Assembly (NCBI GenBank): GCA_937920635.1
Contig: CAKZUE010000024.1
Span: forward strand, 37,878 to 101,877
Length of the DNA stretch: 64,000 nt
Reading direction: 5' to 3'
Source: an uncultured Bryobacteraceae bacterium
GTDB taxonomy: Bacteria > Acidobacteriota > Terriglobia > Bryobacterales > Bryobacteraceae
A model generated the notes under the pieces. The model saw only the letters and a list, made by a program, of their open reading frames with translations, searched no databases and was not told where the DNA came from. Positions 1 through 9,054 of this stretch are shown here, piece after piece; within the stretch, counting starts at the first letter, position 1; each line of letters begins with the position of its first letter. The position numbers were made by a program, and so were the translations under genes.

Positions 1-1
1 C

Positions 2-1285
2 GCCGCATTTCCCGCAGCGTCGGTCAGCGGAGCAGTGTGGCGTGCCCGGGGGCGGCCCGCTCAAGGAATACAGGTCTGGGCGCTGGCAGTACCGGCCAGC
101 GGTTCGCATCTGCCCTACCGCGCGGGAGCGGGCCGGACGGATGATCTGGGCCGGTTTGCCATCCGGGGGCTCGCGCCGGGGCGGTATTTCATCGTGGCGG
201 AAATGCCACCAGCTCCGGTGAACGCCATGGAGTGGAACGACGACGTCCCTCCCGCATTCCCTCCCGAGCAGGAAGCGCTGGTAAGCACCTATTACCCTGA
301 CGTCTGGGAATCAGCGCTCGCCAGTCCACTCATTGTCAACGCCGGGCAGCACGTCGAAGGCATCGAAATCCAGCTTGCCCGCCCCCGCACCTGGTGTGTG
401 CGCTCCCGTCTGGCAGGCAGTCAGCCGCCCGGTCCTTTCGAGATCCGCCTGCTGCGAGACGATGTCCTTTCCGGCCTGCCCGTGGCTGCGGGGCAGGTCA
501 GACCTGGCGATGGGTTCCAGATTTGCGGCGTCCCCCGGGGATCCTACCTGCTGATGGCTGGGCCGCCCGCTCCAGACGGTCCCGCACTGTATGCCGCGCT
601 TCCATTCACAATGGGCAGCCGCTCCCAACGCATTGCCGATCTCGTGCTGTCGCCCCTGATGCCTGTTTCCGGGCGCCTGGAAGTGGAGGAGCCGGCAAAA
701 ACGGAGACTTTGCCGGGCCCCGTCCAGCTCCTGTTGCACTCCGTCCGGCTTCCGCTCGTTCTCCATCAGAAGGACTCTGTGACGGTGCGTGAACCCGGCA
801 GCTTTCAGTTCCCTGCCGTTCTGCCGGACGAGTACTGGATCGAGATCCGCTGTCCGCAGGGCGTGTACGCCACTGGCGCCCTCTACGACGGGCAGGATGT
901 CCTGCGGCAGCCGTTTCGCGCCGCCGGGGGCGAACTTCTGCTACGGCTGAGGACTGACGGGCCAACGCTGCGCGCCGTGGCTGTGGATGAGAAAGGCCGC
1001 CCTGTCCCATCAGGCGCCGTTCTGCTGGCGCCCGACCCTCTCCCGCAACCTGCTTCTCCGTGGGACATCCGGTACGAAGTGACAGACCAGCACGGCACAG
1101 CGGTGTTCGAGGGCCTTGCTCCGGGGCGTTATCGCATCCTGGCTCTCGGCTCCGCCCTGATCGATCCTCTCAGCCGCAACTCCGCCTACGAAGAATGGCG
1201 TCACAAGGCGGAGCCGCTGGCGTTGGAGCGGAGTAGCCTGGTTCAGCGGTCCGTCCGCGCAGCCGATGCGGCCGGCGAACAGTGA
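2..1285 (+). CDS. Secreted carboxypeptidase-regulatory-like protein, 5' truncated
   Basis: The reading frame is open to the left edge, so the start lies outside the window. The first visible residues (VSGAVWRARGRPAQGIQVWA) and the later GRFAIRGLAPGRY motif are typical of carboxypeptidase-regulatory-like beta-sandwich repeats (CarboxypepD_reg). A second copy of the motif (GTAVFEGLAPGRYRILALG) lies near the C-terminus. Such proteins in Acidobacteria are exported and thought to bind carbohydrate or other proteins at the envelope, but no enzymatic residues are visible. The stop is four bases before the ATG of a related gene, so the two are probably co-transcribed. Function unknown beyond the fold. 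Confidence 0.75.
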   Translation, partial: AAFPAASVSGAVWRARGRPAQGIQVWALAVPASGSHLPYRAGAGRTDDLGRFAIRGLAPGRYFIVAEMPPAPVNAMEWNDDVPPAFPPEQEALVSTYYPDVWESALASPLIVNAGQHVEGIEIQLARPRTWCVRSRLAGSQPPGPFEIRLLRDDVLSGLPVAAGQVRPGDGFQICGVPRGSYLLMAGPPAPDGPALYAALPFTMGSRSQRIADLVLSPLMPVSGRLEVEEPAKTETLPGPVQLLLHSVRLPLVLHQKDSVTVREPGSFQFPAVLPDEYWIEIRCPQGVYATGALYDGQDVLRQPFRAAGGELLLRLRTDGPTLRAVAVDEKGRPVPSGAVLLAPDPLPQPASPWDIRYEVTDQHGTAVFEGLAPGRYRILALGSALIDPLSRNSAYEEWRHKAEPLALERSSLVQRSVRAADAAGEQ

Positions 1286-1289
1286 ACCC

Positions 1290-2822
1290 ATGCGTTTCTT
1301 GTGGATTGCCGCTTTGGCCTGCTGCGCCTTTTGGCCGGCCGGCTCGAAACGTGAGGACCGGTTCGAGCTCTCCGGACTCGTGCTGGACGCCGCAGACGGC
1401 GCACCGGTGGATTCGGCCCATGTGCGGGCGGTCTTCCCTGCAATGGGCAACCGGACATCCAACGCCGCGGGTCATCTCGATGGCCGCTTTGTGCTGCATG
1501 GCGTTCCCGCTGGCCCCTTGCGTCTGCGAATCGGCGCACCCGGCTACCAGGAGACGGAGTGGCGCATGGAGGTGACCGGCGACACCGGCTTCACGTTCCG
1601 GTTGCCGAAGCTCGGAGTTGTCGCCGGCCGTGTGCTGACCGCCGACGGCGAGCCCGTGGCGGGTGCCGTAGTAGCGGTCATGATGCCGGACGCGGAGGGG
1701 CGCCTTTCAAGACTGCCGCCCGGACGCATTCCAAACGGCGTCGCGATGACCGGCGCGAGCGGCGATTACAGGCTGTTCGGAATCCCACCCGGCCGGTATG
1801 CCGTGGGCGTAAACCGGCCGCTTCCCGCCCTGGCAAGCGTGCAGGAGAAGCAGGGCTGGTCCTGCTGGGCAGGTCCCCGGTTCATCGAGATTCCCGCGGA
1901 AGGCGGCACGGCTTCGGCGGACTTCCTGCTGCAACGGGCCGGCCACGCGACCGTGAAGGGCAGGGCCGGCTGGATCCCGGAGCGGGGACGCGCCGTCGCG
2001 GCGCTCACGCCGGCAGAGTTCCCAGCCACCGCAGTGACACGCGCGCTGCTGCGCCATGACGGCAGTTTCGAATTTGGCGGCGTGCCGGCGGGGCGCTACC
2101 TGCTCTCCGCCGTAGGCCCGTCGCTCGGCAACGCCGGACTGGCAGGGCTGCCGGGACCGCAGCCGGTGTTTGGCGAAACCGAGATCACCCTGTCTCCCGG
2201 CGAAACTGTCGAGTCAAACCTCACGCTCTCGCCGTCCCGGGCTGTTTCTCTTCGGCTGGGCGTCCCGCAGGGCGGGCCGGAGCCAGCCTGCGAGCCGCGC
2301 GTCACCGTGCGGCTGTTTCCTGCCCGGGGCATCGCTCCGGTGCTGGACGTCGCGGTCGAGATCCCTCAGGCCGGCGCCGAAGCGGTGCTGCCGCCCGTGC
2401 TGCTCAGTGCGTGGATCGAAGAAAACGGAGAAAGCTGTTTCGGCCCCGCTGTCCGGCTTTTGTTGCCGGATTCATCCGGGTATCGGGAGCAGACGATCCC
2501 GCTCTTGCCGGGCACGTCGCTGGCGGGCGCCGTGTTGAGCCGCAGCGAAGAGGCGGGCCGGCGCTTCGTTGTGGTGCTCGCTGCCGAGCGTCTCTCGGGC
2601 AACGGTCCCGGTTGGATCGGCTTGTCCGCAGGCCCGGACGGCCGATTCGCCGCCCGGGGCCTGCCACCCGGGCTCTTCCGCGTCTTTGTTTTCGATGCAC
2701 GAGACTGGGCCGATCCCCGGTTCCGGGTGCGATTGTCAGAGGCCGCCCGCGTCGAGCTGCCTGCGGGCGGCAAAGCGAACATCGAACTCCCCGCCCTGGC
2801 TGCGCGCAACCCGCCCCATTAG
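1290..2822 (+). CDS. Secreted carboxypeptidase-regulatory-like repeat protein
   Basis: A 510-residue protein starting at the ATG that gives a clean signal peptide (MRFLWIAALACCAFWPAG). An upstream in-frame ATG at 1266 overlaps the previous gene and would spoil the signal. The mature part carries several beta-sandwich repeats of the form V.G.V....G.PV.GA.V....G.F...G.P.G.Y, at about residues 25-90, 105-180 and 260-310, and a last copy near 440-490. It follows the upstream relative by four bases and looks like an operon partner or tandem duplicate. No catalytic motif is visible; surface or periplasmic binding is inferred from the fold. Confidence 0.75.
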   Translation: MRFLWIAALACCAFWPAGSKREDRFELSGLVLDAADGAPVDSAHVRAVFPAMGNRTSNAAGHLDGRFVLHGVPAGPLRLRIGAPGYQETEWRMEVTGDTGFTFRLPKLGVVAGRVLTADGEPVAGAVVAVMMPDAEGRLSRLPPGRIPNGVAMTGASGDYRLFGIPPGRYAVGVNRPLPALASVQEKQGWSCWAGPRFIEIPAEGGTASADFLLQRAGHATVKGRAGWIPERGRAVAALTPAEFPATAVTRALLRHDGSFEFGGVPAGRYLLSAVGPSLGNAGLAGLPGPQPVFGETEITLSPGETVESNLTLSPSRAVSLRLGVPQGGPEPACEPRVTVRLFPARGIAPVLDVAVEIPQAGAEAVLPPVLLSAWIEENGESCFGPAVRLLLPDSSGYREQTIPLLPGTSLAGAVLSRSEEAGRRFVVVLAAERLSGNGPGWIGLSAGPDGRFAARGLPPGLFRVFVFDARDWADPRFRVRLSEAARVELPAGGKANIELPALAARNPPH

Positions 2823-2939
2823 AAACGCTCACGGCCTCTCCTTGCAGCAGCCAGGCATGGGCCTGATTCCCGCCGCAGCGGATCACTCTGCGGACTCGCG
2901 CTCCCGCCAGCCCGGGTTTCGCGTTTGACCCGTGAAGCC

Positions 2940-2961
2940 GGCCGCCCGCTTGCTGGCGGCC
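2940..2961. other. GC hairpin between convergent genes
   Basis: GGCCGCC and GGCGGCC form a 7-bp stem with an 8-nt loop in the 155-bp gap between the convergent ends at 2822 and 2978. There is no T tract on either side, so termination is only a possibility. Confidence 0.35.
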
Positions 2962-2977
2962 CGCTGTCCGGCGCCGG

Positions 2978-5074
2978 CTACTCCTCTTCCTCCGCCTCGC
3001 CCGCGGCAGCGGCCTTGTAAGCGGCGATGATCTTCTCGGCCTGCATCTGCGGCACGAAGTCGTAGTGCGAGAACTCCATCGTGTAAGACGCGCGCCCCTG
3101 CGTGATCGACGTCAGGTCGTTCTGATACGTGAGCATCTCCGCCATCGGGACCTGCGCCCGGATGATCTGCGTCGCGCCCTTGGTGTCCATGCCGGTGATG
3201 CGCCCGCGCCGCCCGTTCAGGTCCGACATCAGGTCGCCGGCGAACTCCACCGGCGCCTGCACCTCCACCTTCATGATCGGCTCGAGCAGCGCCGGCTTGG
3301 CCTGCTCCATGGCCAGCTTGAACGCCTTGCGCCCGGCGATCTTGAACGCCATTTCCGACGAGTCCACTTCGTGATAGGAGCCGTCGTACAGCGTCACCTT
3401 GAAATCGACCACCGGATAGCCGGCCAGATAGCCCTTGGCCGCGGCTTCCAGAATTCCCTTCTCCACCGCCGGGATGAACTGCTTGGGAATCGCGCCGCCG
3501 AAGATCGAGTTGACGAACTCGAAACCCTTGCCGCGCTCGAGCGGCTCCATCTTGATCTTGCAGTCGCCGAACTGCCCGTGCCCGCCCGTCTGCTTCTTGT
3601 GCCGCCCGTGCACGTCGGCGAAGCCGCGGATCGTCTCCCGGTAGGGAATCTTCGGCGCCCGCAGCTCCACTTCCACGTTGTAGCGGCGCTTCAGGCGGCT
3701 GACGATGATCTCCACGTGCTGCCCGCCCATGCCCGCCAGCAGAAACTCGTTCGTCTGCGGATCGCGGTAAAACCGCAGCCCCGGGTCTTCTTCCAGGATC
3801 CGCGCCACCGCGTTGCCCATGCGGTCTTCGTCGTTGCGGCTCTTGGCCGCGATTGCATAAGCAATCGAAGGCTCGGGGATCTCCACCCGCGGATATTCGA
3901 CCGAGTCTCCCTTCTCGCACAGCGTGTCCCCGGTGAGCACGTCCTTCAGCTTCGCCACCACGCCGATGTCGCCCGCGTGCAGTTCGTTCACCGGGATCAA
4001 CTGCTTGCCGAACGGCACACTGAGGTGCGACAGCCGCTCCTGGCTCTTCGACCGCATGCAGATCAGGTTGGCATCGTTCTTCAGCACGCCCGTGCAGACC
4101 TTGAAGAACGACAGCCGCCCGGCGAACGGATCGGCCACCGTCTTGAACACATAGGCGGTGACGTGGTCCTTGTCCGTGATCGCCTTGAACTCCTCGTGGT
4201 CGCCCACCATCGCCCGGATCGCCGGATGCTCCGTTGGATTCGGGCAGAACATCAGCATGAAATTCATGGCCAGGTCCGCGCCGATGTTCAGCAGCGAAGC
4301 CCCGCACAGGATCGGAAAGATGCGGTCCGCCTTCACCGCTTCATGAAGCCCGGCAAGGATGTCTTCCGGCGGCAGCGTGCCCTGCTCGAAATACCGCTCC
4401 ATCAGCTCGTCCTTGCCCTCGGCGATCATCTCGATCAGCGCGCCGTGCGCTTTCTCCGCCTGCTCCTTCACCGCATCCGGAATCGGGATCTCCTTGCCCT
4501 TGCCGTCTCCCTCCGGCGTGTAGCTGTACGCCTTCATCTCGATCAGGTCGACGATGCCGTGGAAGTCCCGCTCGGCGCCGATCGGCAACTGCACCGGAAT
4601 CGCATGGCGTCCGAAGTTCTCCACGATGTTGTCCACCGTGCGCTGGAAGTCGGCGCGCTCCCGGTCCAGCTTGTTGACGAAGAACGCCCGCGGCAGGTTG
4701 AACCCCTCCGCGTACTCCCACACCTTCTCCGTCACCACTTCCACGCCCGCCACGCCGTCCACCAGGATCAACGCGGAGTCCGCGGCGCCCATCGCGATTT
4801 TCGTGTCGTATGTAAAAAGGCTGAAGCCGGGCGTGTCGAACAGGTTCAACTTCTTCCTGTTCCACTCCACCGCCGCCAGCGCTGTGGAAATGGTGATTTT
4901 CCGCGCGATTTCCTCGTCGTCGTAATCGGTGATCGTGTTGCCCTCGTCCACCCGGGTCAGGCGGTTGGTCGCCCCGGCGGTGTACAGCATGGCTGCCGCC
5001 AGCGACGTCTTCCCGCTATTGCCGTGGCCGACGAGGGCCACGTTTCGGACATCGGTGCTTTCGTAGGTCTTCAC
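2978..5074 (-). CDS. Elongation factor G-like GTPase (EF-G2 type)
   Basis: The product is 698 residues, the normal EF-G length, with domains G, II, III, IV and V. The start is the GTG at 5074, preceded by GGAG; the frame runs on upstream but only this start matches the family. G1 reads GHGNSGKT (residues 16-23), G3 DTPGF (80-84) and G4 NKLD (about 134). Canonical EF-G has AHIDAGKT and DTPGH; the switch-II His needed for fast GTP hydrolysis is Phe84 here. The switch-I region reads RKITIST rather than RGITI. These changes place it with the second, non-housekeeping EF-G group. Translocation, recycling or a stress role cannot be told from sequence. The tail is acidic (AEEEE). It is divergent from tnaA. 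Confidence 0.85.
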   Translation of the reverse strand: MKTYESTDVRNVALVGHGNSGKTSLAAAMLYTAGATNRLTRVDEGNTITDYDDEEIARKITISTALAAVEWNRKKLNLFDTPGFSLFTYDTKIAMGAADSALILVDGVAGVEVVTEKVWEYAEGFNLPRAFFVNKLDRERADFQRTVDNIVENFGRHAIPVQLPIGAERDFHGIVDLIEMKAYSYTPEGDGKGKEIPIPDAVKEQAEKAHGALIEMIAEGKDELMERYFEQGTLPPEDILAGLHEAVKADRIFPILCGASLLNIGADLAMNFMLMFCPNPTEHPAIRAMVGDHEEFKAITDKDHVTAYVFKTVADPFAGRLSFFKVCTGVLKNDANLICMRSKSQERLSHLSVPFGKQLIPVNELHAGDIGVVAKLKDVLTGDTLCEKGDSVEYPRVEIPEPSIAYAIAAKSRNDEDRMGNAVARILEEDPGLRFYRDPQTNEFLLAGMGGQHVEIIVSRLKRRYNVEVELRAPKIPYRETIRGFADVHGRHKKQTGGHGQFGDCKIKMEPLERGKGFEFVNSIFGGAIPKQFIPAVEKGILEAAAKGYLAGYPVVDFKVTLYDGSYHEVDSSEMAFKIAGRKAFKLAMEQAKPALLEPIMKVEVQAPVEFAGDLMSDLNGRRGRITGMDTKGATQIIRAQVPMAEMLTYQNDLTSITQGRASYTMEFSHYDFVPQMQAEKIIAAYKAAAAGEAEEEE

Positions 5075-5248
5075 AGGGCACGCTCCAATTGGGATTGCTG
5101 TCTCGGGACGTCCGTCCGGAGGTCCATCTAGGGCGCATCGTAGCACAATTGACATTCGCGATTCTGGACCGAAGTGTCTGGAAATCGGACCCGCGCCGCG
5201 GCGCGCCCTCCCGGGCATTCCGGGGCATAGACTGAAGGCGGTGACGCC

Positions 5249-6595
5249 ATGAAAACCATCATCGAGCCGTTCCGCATCAAGAGCGTCGAGCCGCTCCGCC
5301 ACACCACCCGCGAAGAACGCGAGCAGGTCCTCCGCCAGGCCGGCTACAACCTCTTCCTCGTCCCCGCCGCGGAAATCCTCATCGACCTGCTCACCGACTC
5401 CGGCACCTCGGCCATGTCCACCGAACAGTGGGCCGCCATGATGCGCGGCGACGAGTCCTACGCCGGCAGCGAGTCGTATTTCCGCCTGAAGCGCGTGGTG
5501 GAGAACCTCACCGGCTTCCGCCACGTCATCCCCACCCATCAGGGACGCGCCGCCGAACGCATCCTCTTCACCTGCCTCTGCAAGCCCGGCCATGTGGTTC
5601 CCAACAACACGCACTTCGACACGACGCGCGCCAACATCGAATTCACCGGCGCCGAAGCCGTCGATCTGCCGCTGCCGGAAGCCGCCGACACCCAGGCGCC
5701 GCTCCCCTTCAAAGGCGGCATGGACGTCTCCGCGCTCGAACGGCTCATCGAAGAGCGCGGCCGCGCGCGCATTCCTCTGATCATGCTGACCGTCACCAAC
5801 AACAGCGGGGGCGGCCAGCCCGTCTCGATGGCCAACATCGAAGCGGTCAGCCGCGTCGCGCGCCGCTACGGCATCCCTTTCTACATCGACGCCTGCCGCT
5901 TCGCCGAGAATGCCTGGTTCATCCGGGAGCGCGAACCCGGCTATGCCGCCTGGTCCCCTTTCGACATCGCCCGCAAAATGTTTTCCCTCGCCGACGGCTG
6001 CACCTTCTCGGCCAAGAAGGACGCCTTCGCCAACATCGGCGGCCTCTTATGCACCAATGACGACGCCCTCGCCCGCCAGGAGAAAGACCTGCTCATCCTC
6101 ACCGAGGGCTTCCCCACCTACGGCGGCTTGGCCGGGCGCGACCTGGAAGCCATTGCCGTGGGCATCCAGGAGGTGCTCGATCCGGACTACCTCCGCTACC
6201 GCATCGCCTCCACGACCTACCTGGGGAAGCATCTGGCCGAAGGCGGCGTGCCGATCGTGCAGCCTCCCGGCGGCCACGCCATCTACATCGATGCGGGACG
6301 AATGCTGCCCCACATCCCGCGCCACGAATTTCCCGGCCAGTCGCTCGCCGTGGAACTCTTCCTCCATGCCGGCATCCGCAGCGTGGAAATCGGCTCCGTC
6401 ATGTTCGGAGAGCACGCGCGCAACGAACTCCTCCGCCTCGCCATTCCCCGCCGCGTCTATACGCAGAGCCACATCGATTACGTCGTCGAAGCCATTCTCG
6501 AGGTCAACGCCCGCAAGCACGAGCTCCGCGGCTACCGCATCGTCGAACAGCCGGAGTTCCTCCGCCACTTCTCCTGCCGCTTCGAGCCCGTCTAA
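5249..6595 (+). CDS. tnaA: Tryptophanase (tryptophan indole-lyase)
   Basis: A PLP beta-eliminating lyase of 448 residues that splits L-tryptophan into indole, pyruvate and ammonia. The N-terminus (EPFRIKSVEPL), DLLTDSGT.AMS, THQGR and the PLP lysine in FSAKKDAF (Lys257) are family hallmarks shared with tyrosine phenol-lyase. Two positions separate the two enzymes: tyrosine phenol-lyase uses Thr124 and Arg381, whereas this protein has Asp124 (in FDTTR) and Ile381 (in SVEIGS), the tryptophanase residues. No TnaC-like leader or permease is visible beside it; the upstream gene is a divergent EF-G-like GTPase. The ATG at 5249 gives the standard N-terminus. Confidence 0.85.
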   Translation: MKTIIEPFRIKSVEPLRHTTREEREQVLRQAGYNLFLVPAAEILIDLLTDSGTSAMSTEQWAAMMRGDESYAGSESYFRLKRVVENLTGFRHVIPTHQGRAAERILFTCLCKPGHVVPNNTHFDTTRANIEFTGAEAVDLPLPEAADTQAPLPFKGGMDVSALERLIEERGRARIPLIMLTVTNNSGGGQPVSMANIEAVSRVARRYGIPFYIDACRFAENAWFIREREPGYAAWSPFDIARKMFSLADGCTFSAKKDAFANIGGLLCTNDDALARQEKDLLILTEGFPTYGGLAGRDLEAIAVGIQEVLDPDYLRYRIASTTYLGKHLAEGGVPIVQPPGGHAIYIDAGRMLPHIPRHEFPGQSLAVELFLHAGIRSVEIGSVMFGEHARNELLRLAIPRRVYTQSHIDYVVEAILEVNARKHELRGYRIVEQPEFLRHFSCRFEPV

Positions 6596-6702
6596 GAAAA
6601 GGGCTGTCACTGCTGCAGGACGCGGGACGCCGCCTGTCTGGTTTCGTCCCCGCCCTCGATTGTGCCCGCCTTCTGAAGGTGAGTGATGCCGCTTCTGGTT
6701 TA

Positions 6703-6741
6703 TCTGGCATTCACACCGGCCGCGGCGCGGCCGATGCCAGA
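6703..6741 (+). terminator. Hairpin between convergent tnaA and VWFA gene
   Basis: An outer stem TCTGGCAT/ATGCCAGA (8 bp) encloses an inner stem GGCCGC/GCGGCC with loop GGC. It is followed on the plus strand by GTTGTCGTTTT. It sits 108 bp after the tnaA stop and fits a rho-independent terminator with an imperfect T tract. Confidence 0.5.
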
Positions 6742-6841
6742 GTTGTCGTTTTCCCGTACTTCTCACCGTCGCTGCTGTGAACCATCAGCGCCACCCTCCT
6801 GTCCCATCCCCATGTTTTGCTCCGGCAGGCGCCACACGTCT

Positions 6842-8935
6842 CTACCGGCCCAGTTCGCGGCCCCGCCAGGGAGCGATCAGGAACTCCGCCCACTGCTCGG
6901 CGTATCCGCGCTGGCGGCCCCGCCGGTTTTCCGCGGCCACCTGAAGCGCGTAGGCGCCCGGCGAAATGTTCTCGCGCAGGCGGAGGGCGCCGGACACCAC
7001 GATCCCGCTCTCCGCATTTCGAAACGGGATAGCGCCCTCATGAACCAGCTCGCGCTCCCTCCACAGCCGCACGGTTGCCTTCAGCCTTGCCGGATCTCCC
7101 TTCACCAGCGAGGCGGCGAATTCCAGCGTGTCACCCGGCCGGAACCGGTGCGTGTCGAGGCTTAGCCAGCGGTCCTGCTCCTCCCGGCCTCCGCCCAGAA
7201 CCACGCTGGACAGCACCACGCGGTCCTTCTTCGGATCCGGGATCATGACGAACCGCGCGGCGCTGCCCACGCGCCCCGTGGCCGCGTCCCGCACCACGGC
7301 CCGTACCATGTGCGGCCCGCGCTTCTCAATGGGCATATCCAGCACATAGCGCAGGCCGACGCTTTGCACCTGCGCGCTCTGTTCGTCTCCCACAGGAATC
7401 TCATAGCGCTTCGCGACAAAACCGGAGACCTCGTCCAGGCTGCGGATGGCGGAGACGAGCACTTCCAGCCGCAGCAGGCCGCGGCCGCTGGCATCCGAGT
7501 CCCAGTGCAGCGACTCAGCGGCGATGTGCAGCCAGCAGCGGAGCACTGCTCCCTGCAGCTTCGTCTCCGAATACAGCGCCGCCAGTGTCAGCGGGATTTG
7601 CCGCCAGGGAGCAGGACTCTGCGCCGCCGCGCGCAGCAGTTCGAGCGCCGGGCGCGGCCGCGCGGGTGTCTCCTCCTGGTCCGGTTCCAGTAATCCGGCC
7701 CGGGAGCGCACGCGCAGTCCGGGCCGCTTTACACGGACCTCGATCCTGCGGAACGCGCCGGAAGCGGGATCCCGGCGGCGCTCCGGCGGCGGGCGGCAGG
7801 CGATCAGGTAATAGCCATCCAGGTCTTCCAGAATCCGGTCCACGGCCCAGTTCAGGTCGTTTGTGTTCTCCACCGCACGGCCGCCGGTGGCTTCCGCCAG
7901 CAGGGCCAGCGTCTGCTGCTTCGCAAAGATTCGCTGCCGTTGGCCGCTCTTGATGCCGGAAAGCAGTTGTTCCAGTTGGAGATGGACCAGGTAGGGGGAC
8001 GGCGTTTCAACAAGACGCGCGTCGGCGCCAGCCTGCAGCGGAAGGAGTCCCTCCGCGTGGACGGTGTTCAGAATGACGCCGGCGCGGTTGGCGCGGTCGA
8101 TCACGCGGCGGAGAGCCCTGAGAAACTCCTCCAGAGCAGCCGCCCCTGCGGCTGGAGGTTCAATCCCATCGGAGAAGATCACCACAACTTTCCTGCCGGG
8201 CAGCGGTTCGAGGAGATCGATGACCGACATGACAGTTGCGAACAAAGCCAAGTGGGCACGGCTGGCGCCCTGCGGGCCGGCCCAGGCAGCCAACCGCTCC
8301 GGCGGAAAACCGGGCGAGGCAGGCGTGCCCGGCTGGGCGTCCAGCGGCTGAAAGGACCGGAGATTCCATGACAAGCGGTCCGCCACAGACGCCAGCCAGC
8401 GGCGGTCGTCGGTGAACTGGAAGAAACCGCCGCTGGAACGGCAGATCGCCACGGCATCGCCGTCCTGCATTTGCCTTTCGACGAATTTCCGCAGCGCATG
8501 GCGCACGGCGTGGGTATTCTCGAAGGACAGGTTCAGGTCATCGGCCAGAAGAACGATCACCCTTTGCGCCAGCCGGGGCTGCACCGGTTGCAGATTGGCG
8601 AGGGCTGGTTGCGGCGCGCGCGGCGGAGCGGCCTCCCGCAAAGTCGTGGATGGGCGGTGCTGCTCGATGTAGGCAGCGTCGATGACCGGCAGCGGCACAC
8701 CGTCCTGAAAAACCTCGAAATCGGCGGCAGTGAGGTCTTTGACTTTGCGGCCCTGCCGGTCGGTGACCACCGCGTCTACCTGCACGAGCGCCGTCTCGAC
8801 ACGGAACACAGGCGGTGAAGACGGCGGCTTCACGGTCTGGCCGTATCCAGCCAGCCCGGCAGCACACAACCACAGAGCGAGCCGGGATGAACCAAACCTG
8901 CGAAATCCCGCATGTGGTGGATCCATGCCTCCCAT
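6842..8935 (-). CDS. VWFA-related Acidobacterial domain protein, exported
   Basis: About 697 residues from the ATG at 8935, which places a hydrophobic export signal at residues 16-30 (ending LAGYGQ). An earlier in-frame ATG at 8980 is possible. The N-terminal part (FRVETALVQVDAVVTDRQG...LTAADFEVFQDG) is the conserved opening of the VWFA-related family known mainly from Acidobacteria. The VWA-like domain follows with VIVLLADDLN near residue 130 and VVVIFSDGIEP near residue 230. The C-terminal half is a beta-rich domain of unknown function. VWA domains bind metal and protein partners; the role here is unknown. It lies 120 bp downstream of the interrupted cysteine-rich gene in the same direction and could share its promoter. 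Confidence 0.8.
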   Translation of the reverse strand: MGGMDPPHAGFRRFGSSRLALWLCAAGLAGYGQTVKPPSSPPVFRVETALVQVDAVVTDRQGRKVKDLTAADFEVFQDGVPLPVIDAAYIEQHRPSTTLREAAPPRAPQPALANLQPVQPRLAQRVIVLLADDLNLSFENTHAVRHALRKFVERQMQDGDAVAICRSSGGFFQFTDDRRWLASVADRLSWNLRSFQPLDAQPGTPASPGFPPERLAAWAGPQGASRAHLALFATVMSVIDLLEPLPGRKVVVIFSDGIEPPAAGAAALEEFLRALRRVIDRANRAGVILNTVHAEGLLPLQAGADARLVETPSPYLVHLQLEQLLSGIKSGQRQRIFAKQQTLALLAEATGGRAVENTNDLNWAVDRILEDLDGYYLIACRPPPERRRDPASGAFRRIEVRVKRPGLRVRSRAGLLEPDQEETPARPRPALELLRAAAQSPAPWRQIPLTLAALYSETKLQGAVLRCWLHIAAESLHWDSDASGRGLLRLEVLVSAIRSLDEVSGFVAKRYEIPVGDEQSAQVQSVGLRYVLDMPIEKRGPHMVRAVVRDAATGRVGSAARFVMIPDPKKDRVVLSSVVLGGGREEQDRWLSLDTHRFRPGDTLEFAASLVKGDPARLKATVRLWRERELVHEGAIPFRNAESGIVVSGALRLRENISPGAYALQVAAENRRGRQRGYAEQWAEFLIAPWRGRELGR

Positions 8936-9054
8936 CCGGCCGGCCTCTTGCCTGTTTCGGTCCTCTCGCGGCACGGGCATATCTGATTCCGAATCCTCAT
9001 CCGGCCCCGGACAACAGGACTCCCGCCACGAAGACGCGCCGTCCTCGCAACCCG

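Noticed and set aside
3065..5131. Long antisense open frame (688 codons) opposite the EF-G gene
   Set aside because: It mirrors the EF-G codons, is rich in Arg and His as GC-skewed shadows are, and has no recognisable domain. The same holds for long antisense frames opposite hoxH/hoxY, the M20 peptidase and murJ.
5249..6595. Tyrosine phenol-lyase as the product
   Set aside because: Residues 124 and 381 are Asp and Ile, as in tryptophanase, rather than Thr and Arg.
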